Shown here: positions 16,478 through 24,038 of the stretch, piece after piece
How positions within the stretch are numbered: position 1 is the first letter of the stretch
Layout of the letters: each line of letters opens with the position of its first letter
Source of the DNA: Planctomycetota bacterium
GTDB lineage: Bacteria > Planctomycetota > UBA1135 > JAKEFM01
Length of the DNA stretch: 64,000 nt
Assembly: GCA_022616055.1 (NCBI GenBank)
Contig: JAKEFM010000223.1
Location: 1 to 64,000 of the forward strand
Direction of reading: 5' to 3'
Notes under the pieces: model-generated
Databases searched by the model: none
What the model was told of the DNA's origin: nothing
Seen by the model: the letters and a program-made list of their open reading frames with translations, nothing else
Program-made: the position numbers and the translations under genes

Positions 16478-18115
16478 ATGAACAACTCGAGCGATCGACC
16501 GGAGTCCGTCGCGCCCGGGACCGGAGCGCCCTCTCCGCCGTTCTTCCGGACCCTCGTCCGCAACGCGCCGTGGACCATCATCGCGGGGATGATCCACGTC
16601 GTCCTGATCGCGGTGCTGAGCGTGATCTACGTCGCGCACGTCCGCAGCAGGGAGGAGGCGAGGCCGACCACCGTCGCGATCCGCGAGGTCCGCGACGAGC
16701 CGGTGATCCCCCCCGTCGAGCCCCCCGAGAGCTTCAAGCGCGACGCTCTCCCGAAGCTCGCGGAGAAGAGTCTCGACCCCACCCCGCCCGTCGAGGACCC
16801 CTTCCTCGAGTTGGGGAAGGTGCTCCCCGAGGACCAGGTCTTCGAGGACGCCACGGTGAACGAAATCCGCGGGGACCCGACCGCGCTCGATCTCATTCTC
16901 CCCCCCGGCGACACCACCGGGGGGACGCCGATCGGAGTCGGCCGCATCGGGCGCTACGGGACTGGAATCCCCGACTCGATGGGGATCGGGAAGGTCGGAT
17001 CGCCCTACGGCGACCGCGACGGGGGGCAGCAGAGGGCCCGCAGGACTTGGCGAGGAGTCGAGACCGAGGGGCCGCTCGAGGACGCCCTCGAGTGGCTGAG
17101 GAAGCACCAGGACCCCGGAGGGAGGTGGGACTGCGATGGGTTCTCCAAGCACTGCAGGCAGAACACGTGCGACGGGCCCGGCGAGGGGCTCCACGACATC
17201 GGGGTCACAGGCCTCGCCCTCCTCGCCTTCCTCGGGGACGGCAACACGCTCAACACCGGACGCTACCGCGCCGTCGTCGCGCGGTCGGTCAAGTGGCTGA
17301 TCAACCAGCAGAACCGGGAGAACGGGCTCCTCGGTGATCCGGCCGGTCAGGCCTACCTCTACTCGCACGCGATCGGCACGCTCGCCCTCTGCGAGGCCTA
17401 CCATCTGAGCGGCAGGCCGGCGGCCCTCCGGGAGCCTGCGCAGCGCTCGCTCAACCTGATCCTCGCCTCGCGCAACCCCTACAAGGCCTGGCGCTACAGC
17501 CACCTCCCGAACGGGGACAACGACACCTCGGTGACCGGGTGGATGGTCTTCGCGCTCAAGGCGGGGGAGGAGGCGGGGCTGAACATCGACAAGACCGCCT
17601 ACGACGCGGCGCTCGCCTGGTTCGACGAAATGACCGACATGCAGACGGGCCGGTGCGGCTACCAGCAGAAGGGGGAAGCCTCCTCGAGGCGCACCGGGTC
17701 CGAGAAGCGCTTTCCGCAGGAGAAGACGGAGTCCCTCACGGCCGTGGCGCTGCTGTGCCGCTTCTTCCTCGGCCAGACGCCGGACAGGGTGCCGACGATG
17801 CGGCTGCACGCCGACCGGCTGCGCAAGACCCTCCCGGTCTGGGAGGTGACTCCGGAGCGCTCCCTGGTGGACGAGTACTACTGGTACTACGGCACCTTCG
17901 CGATGTTCCAGATGGGGGGGGAGGACTGGAAGCTCTGGAACGGGGCGATGAAGAAGGCGATCGTCGAGCACCAGCGGCAGGGGGGGGACGAGAACGGGTC
18001 GTGGGACCCCGTCGGCGCGTGGGGGAAGGACGGGGGCCGCGTGTACATGACCGCGATGAGCGCCCTCTGCATGGAGGTCTACTACCGATACGTGAGGGTC
18101 CTCGGGGGGCGGTAG
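16478..18115 (+). CDS. TonB-like anchor fused to terpene-cyclase-like toroid, copy 1
   Basis: 545 residues. A short cytoplasmic tail precedes one membrane helix at about 29-53 (APWTIIAGMIHVVLIAVLSV) that aligns with TonB's anchor, including the intramembrane His in IH. A Pro/Glu-rich periplasmic linker (residues 55-110) and a Gly-rich stretch follow. From about 195 onward an alpha/alpha-toroid of the prenyltransferase/squalene-cyclase type runs to the end, with QW-like motifs (KHQDPGGRW, DENGSWDP). A Cys/His cluster WDCDGFSKHCRQNTC lies at the toroid entry. Cyclase DxDD and prenyltransferase zinc ligands are not evident, so I expect binding rather than terpene chemistry. Likely partner of ExbB/ExbD encoded divergently. 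Confidence 0.8.
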   Translation: MNNSSDRPESVAPGTGAPSPPFFRTLVRNAPWTIIAGMIHVVLIAVLSVIYVAHVRSREEARPTTVAIREVRDEPVIPPVEPPESFKRDALPKLAEKSLDPTPPVEDPFLELGKVLPEDQVFEDATVNEIRGDPTALDLILPPGDTTGGTPIGVGRIGRYGTGIPDSMGIGKVGSPYGDRDGGQQRARRTWRGVETEGPLEDALEWLRKHQDPGGRWDCDGFSKHCRQNTCDGPGEGLHDIGVTGLALLAFLGDGNTLNTGRYRAVVARSVKWLINQQNRENGLLGDPAGQAYLYSHAIGTLALCEAYHLSGRPAALREPAQRSLNLILASRNPYKAWRYSHLPNGDNDTSVTGWMVFALKAGEEAGLNIDKTAYDAALAWFDEMTDMQTGRCGYQQKGEASSRRTGSEKRFPQEKTESLTAVALLCRFFLGQTPDRVPTMRLHADRLRKTLPVWEVTPERSLVDEYYWYYGTFAMFQMGGEDWKLWNGAMKKAIVEHQRQGGDENGSWDPVGAWGKDGGRVYMTAMSALCMEVYYRYVRVLGGR

Positions 18116-18172
18116 TCGACCGGAGGCCCCCCCGAACCCGCGACCCCTCCGCTCCGTTGTTCCGGTCCGCGC

Positions 18173-18205
18173 GGGGACCCCGCCCGAGGGAGGGTCCCGC
18201 GGGCC
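18173..18205. repeat. GC palindrome element upstream of toroid gene 2
   Basis: GGGGACCCCGCCCGAGGGA then GGGTCCCGCGGGCC: the second copy of the element seen at 16403, at almost the same distance (46 nt) from the start codon. The arms GCGGG(G)ACCC and GGGTCCCGC can pair over 9 bp with one bulge. Confidence 0.45.
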
Positions 18206-18250
18206 AACCTTGCCCTCTCCTCGGGCGTCCCGGTACCCTTCCTACCTGCC

Positions 18251-19888
18251 ATGAATGCGCCGAACGAACGACCGGAGTCCGTCGAGCCGGGGACCGAGGC
18301 GCCGTCTCCGCCGTTCCTCCAGACCGTCGTCCGCAACGCGCCGTGGGCCATCATCGCGCTGATGATCCACGTCGTCCTGATCGCGGTGCTGAGCGTGATC
18401 TACGTCGCGCACGCCCGCAAGAAGGAGGAGCTGACGGCGACTTCCGTCGCGATCAGCCAGCCCCGCAACGAGGAGGACCTCGCCCCCGTCGAGCCCCCGC
18501 CGATCATCGAGCGCAACGCGATCCCGAAGCTCGCGGACACGAACCTCGACCCGACGGAGAGCATCAAGGACGTCTTCCTCGAGCCCGGGAAGGTCATCCC
18601 GGAGAACGAGGTCTTCGACGACGCCACGGAGAACGACCTGCGCGGCGATCCCACCGCCCTCGACCTGAACATCCCGCGCGGCGACACGACCGGCGGCACG
18701 GCGGCCGGCGTCGGGACGGTCGGGCACTACGGGACGGGGATCCCCGACACGGTGGGAGGCTCGAAGGTCGGCTCGAGGTACGGCAGCCGGTTCGGGGGGA
18801 AGCAGGGAGCCCGCGGGACCGGCGGGGGATCGGGGACGGAGCAGTCGCTCCGGGACGCCCTCGAGTGGCTGAGGAAGCACCAGGACCCCGACGGGAGATG
18901 GGACTGCGACGAGTTCTCGAAGCACTGCAAGCAGAACACCTGCGACGGGGCCGGGGAGGGGCTCCACGACATCGGGATCACCGGCCTCGCCCTCCTCGCG
19001 TTCCTCGGGGACGGCAACACGCTGCAGGTCGGGCCCTACCGCGCCGTCGTCGCGCGGTCGGTCAAGTGGCTGATCGCCCAGCAGAACCGGGAGAACGGGC
19101 TCCTCGGCGAGCCGGCCGGGACGAGCTACCTCTACTCCCACTCGATCGGGGCGCTGGCGCTGTGCGAGGCCTACAGCCTCAGCAACAAACCGGCGGCCCT
19201 GCGGGAGCCGGCGCAGCGCGCGATCAACCTGATCCTCGCCGCGCGCAACCCCTACAAGGCCTGGCGCTACAACTATCCGCCGAACGGGGACAACGACACC
19301 TCGGTGACGGGGTGGATGGTCTTCGCCCTGAAGGCGGGAGAGGAGGCGGGGCTCAACATCGACAAGACCGCCTACGACGCCTCGCTCGCCTGGTTCGACG
19401 AGATGACCGACCTGCAGACGGGTCGGTGCGGCTACCAGCAGAAGGGGGAGGCCTCCTCCCGGCGCACGGGCTCGGAGAAGCGCTTCCCGCAGGACAAGAC
19501 CGAGTCCCTCACGGCGGTGGCTCTGCTCTGTCGCTTCTTCCTCGGCCAGACGCCGGAGAAGGTGCCGACGATGCGGCTGCACGCCGACCGGCTGCGCAAG
19601 ACCCTCCCGGTGTGGGAGGTGACGCCCGAGACCTCCCTGATCGACGAGTACTACTGGTACTACGGCACCTTCGCGATGTTCCAGATGGGAGGGGAGGACT
19701 GGAAGCTCTGGAACGGGGCGATGAAGAAGGCGATCGTCGAGCACCAGCGGCACGGGGGGGACGAGAACGGGTCGTGGGACCCGATCGGCGCGTGGGGGAA
19801 GGACGGCGGGCGGGTGTACATGACGGCCATCGGCGCCCTCTGCCTGGAGGTCTACTTCCGCTACGCGAAGGTCCTCGGGGCGCGGTAG
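18251..19888 (+). CDS. TonB-like anchor fused to terpene-cyclase-like toroid, copy 2
   Basis: 545 residues, a paralogue of the preceding gene with the same architecture. The membrane anchor (NAPWAIIALMIHVVLIAVLS) again keeps the TonB-like His. The acidic Pro-containing linker is followed by the toroid, whose Cys/His cluster (WDCDEFSKHCKQNTC) and C-terminal half are almost unchanged. The linkers differ most (here EEDLAPVEPPPIIERNAIP), suggesting distinct partners or spans but the same cargo-binding fold. No Shine-Dalgarno sequence is obvious, as for copy 1. A large TPR gene starts 11 bp downstream. Annotation pipelines usually label such proteins prenyltransferase/squalene oxidase repeat proteins; true ligand unknown. 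Confidence 0.8.
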   Translation: MNAPNERPESVEPGTEAPSPPFLQTVVRNAPWAIIALMIHVVLIAVLSVIYVAHARKKEELTATSVAISQPRNEEDLAPVEPPPIIERNAIPKLADTNLDPTESIKDVFLEPGKVIPENEVFDDATENDLRGDPTALDLNIPRGDTTGGTAAGVGTVGHYGTGIPDTVGGSKVGSRYGSRFGGKQGARGTGGGSGTEQSLRDALEWLRKHQDPDGRWDCDEFSKHCKQNTCDGAGEGLHDIGITGLALLAFLGDGNTLQVGPYRAVVARSVKWLIAQQNRENGLLGEPAGTSYLYSHSIGALALCEAYSLSNKPAALREPAQRAINLILAARNPYKAWRYNYPPNGDNDTSVTGWMVFALKAGEEAGLNIDKTAYDASLAWFDEMTDLQTGRCGYQQKGEASSRRTGSEKRFPQDKTESLTAVALLCRFFLGQTPEKVPTMRLHADRLRKTLPVWEVTPETSLIDEYYWYYGTFAMFQMGGEDWKLWNGAMKKAIVEHQRHGGDENGSWDPIGAWGKDGGRVYMTAIGALCLEVYFRYAKVLGAR

Positions 19889-19899
19889 TCGAGCACGGG

Positions 19900-22791
19900 A
19901 TGGCGACCCTCCGCGCGCCCGACCGGCGCCGAGCCCTGCTGTGTCGCGGGACCGCCCTCTTCGCCGCGTGGGTCGCGTCCGGCGCCCCCGCGCTCGGGCA
20001 GAGCGCCCGGATCCTCGGCCGCGACGACGCGGAGTTCGCCCGCCTCCTCCTCGAGGCGAACTATCCCGACCTGGCGCAGGGGCTCCTCGCCCTCCTCGAG
20101 AAATCGGCCAAGCCCGGCGCGACCGGGACGGCCGGGGCGGAGGCGGCCAAGCTCGACCTGCGCCTCGAGCTCGCCCGCCAGGAGCCCGACCTCGCGAAGC
20201 GCTCGGACCTGATCGGGAGGGTCCTCGAGGACCGGCAGGTTTTCCTGCGCCAGCACGCCGGCACCCCCGAGGCGGAGGCGGTCTGGATCGGGCTCCCCGA
20301 GGTCTTCGGGCGGCTCGCCGAGGTCCTCGCCGCGCTCCTCGAGAAGGAGAGCGACCCGGTCGCGCTCGAGCGGATCCGGGGCCGCTTCGGGAATTCCTTC
20401 GTCGACTACGAGGCCGAGCTGCGGGACAGGATCGCCGCCCTCGAGATCGACCGGGCGGCGGACCCGGAGGGGGAGGCCGAGCGGCAGTACATGATCGCCT
20501 CCTTCAACCTCGGGCGGATCTACTTCCATCACGCGCGCCTCTACCCCCCGGAGAACCCCCTCCACCTCGACCTCCTCCGGCGGACGATCGACGCCTACCA
20601 GCAGTTCAGCATCGAGTACAGCGACCGGCTCCTCGCCTTCGAGGGGTTCCTCTACCAGGGGCTCGCGCTGAAGGAGCTCGGGCGGCTCGACGAGGCGCGC
20701 AAGTGCCTCGACGACGCGATCGGGCTGCGGGAGACCTACGAGCGGGACGTGAAGGGGGTCTACCTCCTCCCCCCCGAGGCGGCCGACATCGTCGTCGCCG
20801 CCTTCCTCCAGAAGGTCCTCCTCCTCTCGGAGAACAAGGACTACGCGGCGGTGTCGCTCGTGGCGAAGGAGTTCCTGAGGTGCGTGCCCCGCCCCCTCTC
20901 CACGCCGACGGGGCTCGCCGTCCTCGGCGCCCAGGCGAGGGCGCAGGTCGACGCGGGGGACACGGCGGGTGCGACGGAGACGGCGCGGGCGCTCCTCGCC
21001 GCCGATCCGAGGGGCCCCTGGGGGGCGCTCGGCCGCGACATCCTGGGGGGGAACGTCATGACCCCGGGGCCGGGGAAGGGGCTGCGCCTCGAGGAGACGC
21101 TCGAGATCGCGAAGTCCCTCGCGAGCCAGGGGGAGTACGACAAGGCGATCGCCGTCTGCCACCAGCTCCTCGCGAGCGCGCGCGGCGCCGAGAAGGAGGC
21201 CGACTTCGGGGCCGAGGCGTTCCACCTCGTGGGGATGATCTACGCCACCCGCAACCTCCTCGCCGAGGCCTCCGTCGCCTTCGACGCGGCCGTCCAGCGC
21301 TATCCCAAGGGGGAGAAGGCCTCCGACGCGCTGTACGGGGGGATCCGCTGCTACCAGAGGCTCAACGCCCAGGAGAAGCGCCCCTTCTACAAGCGCCGGA
21401 TGGAGGAGCGGATGCGCGAGCTCGCGACGAAGTACCCCGAGAGCCCCTTCGCCGCCTCGGTCCAGCTCGTCGAGGCGCAGGACCTCGAGGACGCGGAGGA
21501 CTTCGCCGGGGCCGTGGCGCTCTACGAGAAGATCCGGCCGGGCTCCGCCGCCTACGAGGAGGCGCAGTACCGGGCCGGGAGCGGCTACGCCAAGATCGGC
21601 CGCCGCGCCTTCGCCGAGGGGAAGAAGGAGGAGGCGCGCGCCCAGTTCGCGAAGGGGGAGGCGCTCCTCAAGAAGGCGATCGCCGAGCTCGACTCCGCGC
21701 GCACGAGGACCGTCGACTCGCGGCGCCTCGCCCTCCTCGGGGAGATCGCCTTCGCCGCGCGCCTCTCCCTCGCGGGGCTCCTCCTCCACGAGGGGGTCGC
21801 GCGCGGGTCCGACGCGATGCCGGTCCTCGACGCGGCCGAGGAGCGCGCGGGGACCGACGCGGAGAAGCTCGCCTCGGTCTGGGGGATGCGGATCAAGGCG
21901 TTCGAGGCGCAGGGGAAGCTCGACGACGCCGCGAAGCTCCTCGACGGGCTCCTCCAGAAGAACCCGGACACCCGGGGCCTCGGGGCCGCCGCGAGCGCGA
22001 TCGGGAGGGCCTTCGACGTCCGCTCGGCGGAGGAGAGGGCGAAGGACCCCAACTCCCCCGTCGCGCAGGACCTTCTTCGGAAGGCGGCGCGCTACTACGG
22101 CCTCGGCGCGAAGTCCCTCGCCCGGGGCGAGGAGGTCGTCCGGACGGAGGACCTCGAGGAGATCGCGAAGCGCCTCTTCGCGATCGCCCTCCAGTTCAAC
22201 GAGGTCCCGGACAGCGCCGGGGGGACCTTCGTCAACTGGCAGGCGACGGGCCGCAAGGCGCCCGAGCCCTGGGAGCAGGCGGCCCTCCTCTTCGAGGCGG
22301 CGGTGAGCCGAAGCCCCTCCCACCGTCCCCGGCTGAACCTCGGGCGGTGCTACGGGTTCCTCGGCCGGTGGAGGGAGGCCGCGCGCGTCTACGCGGAGCT
22401 GTTCGAGCACGAGCCGCTCGTCGACCGGGAGGCCCGGCGGCTCGATGCGGGGGTCCTCCGCGCGAAGCCGGAGCTCCTCCCGGCCTACCTCGAGTGGGGG
22501 GTCGCGGAGCACCGCTCCGGCGTCTCGGACGGGGACGCCGACGGCTTCCGGCGCGCCTCCGAGATCTACACGCTCCTGTGCTCGAATCTCCCGGAGGGGC
22601 ACCCGATGTGGTGGGAGGCGAAGTACCTCCAGATCCGCGTCCTCGTCGACCAGGGGGACTACGCGCAGGCCGAGTTCCTCCTGCGGGACCTCAAGCGCAG
22701 CACCGGGGAGTTCCCCCCGGGGTGGAAGGAACGCTTCCGGGCCGTCGAGGAGGAGCTCTCGGGGAAGGTCTTCCGCCAGAACCCGAAGTAG
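19900..22791 (+). CDS. Large secreted TPR-repeat protein
   Basis: 963 residues starting at ATG 19900, 11 bp after toroid 2; the 1750-aa track ORF starting at 17539 runs through the toroid gene in a wrong frame. A twin-Arg-like basic stretch (APDRRRALLCRGTALFAAWV) and an ALGQ site suggest a signal peptide. Repeats typical of TPR are visible throughout, e.g. FEGFLYQGLALKELGRLDEARKCL and AQYRAGSGYAKIGRRAFAEG. It resembles in design the 999-residue TPR protein at the head of the divergent operon. Probably a periplasmic scaffold working with the toroid proteins; no catalytic motif was found. Confidence 0.8.
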   Translation: MATLRAPDRRRALLCRGTALFAAWVASGAPALGQSARILGRDDAEFARLLLEANYPDLAQGLLALLEKSAKPGATGTAGAEAAKLDLRLELARQEPDLAKRSDLIGRVLEDRQVFLRQHAGTPEAEAVWIGLPEVFGRLAEVLAALLEKESDPVALERIRGRFGNSFVDYEAELRDRIAALEIDRAADPEGEAERQYMIASFNLGRIYFHHARLYPPENPLHLDLLRRTIDAYQQFSIEYSDRLLAFEGFLYQGLALKELGRLDEARKCLDDAIGLRETYERDVKGVYLLPPEAADIVVAAFLQKVLLLSENKDYAAVSLVAKEFLRCVPRPLSTPTGLAVLGAQARAQVDAGDTAGATETARALLAADPRGPWGALGRDILGGNVMTPGPGKGLRLEETLEIAKSLASQGEYDKAIAVCHQLLASARGAEKEADFGAEAFHLVGMIYATRNLLAEASVAFDAAVQRYPKGEKASDALYGGIRCYQRLNAQEKRPFYKRRMEERMRELATKYPESPFAASVQLVEAQDLEDAEDFAGAVALYEKIRPGSAAYEEAQYRAGSGYAKIGRRAFAEGKKEEARAQFAKGEALLKKAIAELDSARTRTVDSRRLALLGEIAFAARLSLAGLLLHEGVARGSDAMPVLDAAEERAGTDAEKLASVWGMRIKAFEAQGKLDDAAKLLDGLLQKNPDTRGLGAAASAIGRAFDVRSAEERAKDPNSPVAQDLLRKAARYYGLGAKSLARGEEVVRTEDLEEIAKRLFAIALQFNEVPDSAGGTFVNWQATGRKAPEPWEQAALLFEAAVSRSPSHRPRLNLGRCYGFLGRWREAARVYAELFEHEPLVDREARRLDAGVLRAKPELLPAYLEWGVAEHRSGVSDGDADGFRRASEIYTLLCSNLPEGHPMWWEAKYLQIRVLVDQGDYAQAEFLLRDLKRSTGEFPPGWKERFRAVEEELSGKVFRQNPK

Positions 22792-22817
22792 CCTCGCCCC
22801 CTCCGGGCGCCACAGGC

Positions 22818-23885
22818 CTACTTCGGTGCGAGCGGATCGGTCTCAGGCTTGTCCCGCCCCCGCTCGTCGACCAGGGTCGAGGAGAGGGTGAACGTCTTCC
22901 ACTTCGCGGGATCGTCCTTGATCCGGTTGAAGACCTCGATCCACGCCTTCGCGACGTGCCGGTTCCACTTCGCCGAGTCCGGGTCGGTCTTGCTTCGGAA
23001 CTGGAAGGTCTTCCCGCCCGCCAACTCCTCGAGCATCCGGTTGACCGCGTAGCCGGTCTCGACGTCGGGGGCCTTGTCGTAGTCGAGGCTCTTGAGGGCG
23101 TTGAGGATCGCGGGGAAGGCGGGCTTCCCGATCGCGATGAGGCGCACGCGCGCCCGGCTCCCCTTGGCGCCGCTGTAGGGGTCGATCACGGCGGCGAGGG
23201 CGTCGCGGATCTCCTTCTCCAGCTCCGCCGGCGTGTCCTTCAGGGTGGGGACGTCGGGGATCGTCGAGAGGTCGATCTCCGGCAGGATCCGCTCGGCGGG
23301 CTTGGAGGCGGCTGCGACGGTCGGGTCCGCCACCACCTTCTCCCCTCCTTCAACCGCCGGGGGGCTCGCGGCGGCTCCCGTGCCGGACGGCTTCCCCGCC
23401 GCAGGTGACGGCGGCGGGGGGGCGGGGGGCTTCGCGGCGGCGGCGAGGGGGGGAGGGGAGGCCGCGGGGGCGGCGGGGCGCTCCGCGACCGGTCCGGCCG
23501 GCGGCTTCGCCGGCGACGCGGTCCCCTCGGAGGAGTCCTTCCCCGAGATGAGGATCAGGAGGAGGATCGCGACGGCGCCGGTTGCCGCCACCGAGACCCA
23601 CATCCCGGTCGCGGCCCGGTTGCGGCGCGAGGAGCCCGCCTGGACGGCGATCGCGCGGTGGCCGCTCCCCCGGGCGGGGGGCCGAGCGGGGGGCGGGGAG
23701 GCGGGCGCAGCGCCGCGAGCGGCCGGACGGGGAGCGCTCGTCCCGGCGCCCACCGCGGGTTGCGAGGGCGCCTCGGAGACCTCCAGGGTCCCTCCGCACT
23801 TCGGACACCGCGGGGAGGTCCCCGGGGCGGTCGCGCCGAGGCGGAACCTCGAACCGCATCCGCTGCAGGTGCCGATGCTCGTCAT
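22818..23885 (-). CDS. Zinc-ribbon membrane protein with Pro/Ala linker
   Basis: 355 residues. The N-terminus is a zinc ribbon (CSGCGSRFRLG ... CPKCGGTLEV), as in planctomycete proteins with a zinc-finger/FHA-like head. After an Ala/Pro-rich stretch comes one membrane helix at about residues 95-113 (VSVAATGAVAILLLILI). A long low-complexity Pro/Ala linker extends to about 190. The C-terminal 160 residues (from LPEIDLSTIPDVPTLKD) form a compact alpha-helical domain possibly of HEAT type (RVRLIAIGKPAFPAILNALKS). So the ribbon is cytoplasmic and the C-terminal domain periplasmic. It follows the second secretin operon by 153 bp and converges on the TPR gene. Function unknown. Confidence 0.75.
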   Translation of the reverse strand: MTSIGTCSGCGSRFRLGATAPGTSPRCPKCGGTLEVSEAPSQPAVGAGTSAPRPAARGAAPASPPPARPPARGSGHRAIAVQAGSSRRNRAATGMWVSVAATGAVAILLLILISGKDSSEGTASPAKPPAGPVAERPAAPAASPPPLAAAAKPPAPPPPSPAAGKPSGTGAAASPPAVEGGEKVVADPTVAAASKPAERILPEIDLSTIPDVPTLKDTPAELEKEIRDALAAVIDPYSGAKGSRARVRLIAIGKPAFPAILNALKSLDYDKAPDVETGYAVNRMLEELAGGKTFQFRSKTDPDSAKWNRHVAKAWIEVFNRIKDDPAKWKTFTLSSTLVDERGRDKPETDPLAPK

Positions 23886-23995
23886 GGGGTCTCGCCTCCT
23901 CCGAGGCGTCGCGCGATCCGGCCGCGAATCCCGCCGGGATCGGCCGCCGGAAGCGGGGTCAACGGACCCGCTCCGGCGAGGTTCGACGGATCGTA

Positions 23996-24023
23996 GGACC
24001 CCCCGCGGAGGGGGGCAAGGTCC
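23996..24023 (-). terminator. Strong GC hairpin downstream of secretin 2
   Basis: On the minus strand, 15 nt beyond the secretin stop: GGACC-TTG-CCCCCC, 5-nt loop, GGGGGG-TCC. The stem is strong but no T-run follows, so termination is uncertain. The plus-strand text (GGACCCCCCGCGGAGGGGGG) also resembles the palindromes in front of the toroid genes. A weak promoter match (TTGCCC-17-TACGAT) for the zinc-ribbon gene overlaps it. Confidence 0.4.
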
Positions 24024-24038
24024 CGCGCGAGGGCGGGC

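Larger units (their letters stand above)
16478..19888 (+). repeat. Tandem duplication of the toroid gene
   Basis: Two genes of identical length (545 codons) lie head to tail. The toroid halves are nearly identical in protein and largely so in DNA, including a run of about 48 identical bases around GTGCCGACGATGCGGCTGCA, whereas the N-terminal linkers have diverged. A shared palindromic leader also precedes each. Recent duplication or gene conversion is likely. Confidence 0.85.

Noticed and set aside
16478-18115. A genuine squalene or terpene cyclase
   Set aside because: The DxDD cyclase motif is not seen, and a TonB-like anchor with periplasmic orientation argues against terpene chemistry.
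17539-19899. First part of the 1750-aa plus ORF before the TPR protein
   Set aside because: It runs through both toroid genes in a different frame; only the portion from ATG 19900 has a signal peptide and TPR repeats.
19861-22602. 913-aa minus ORF opposite the large TPR gene
   Set aside because: Composition typical of an antisense shadow (Glu/Arg/Gly/Pro-rich, no motif).
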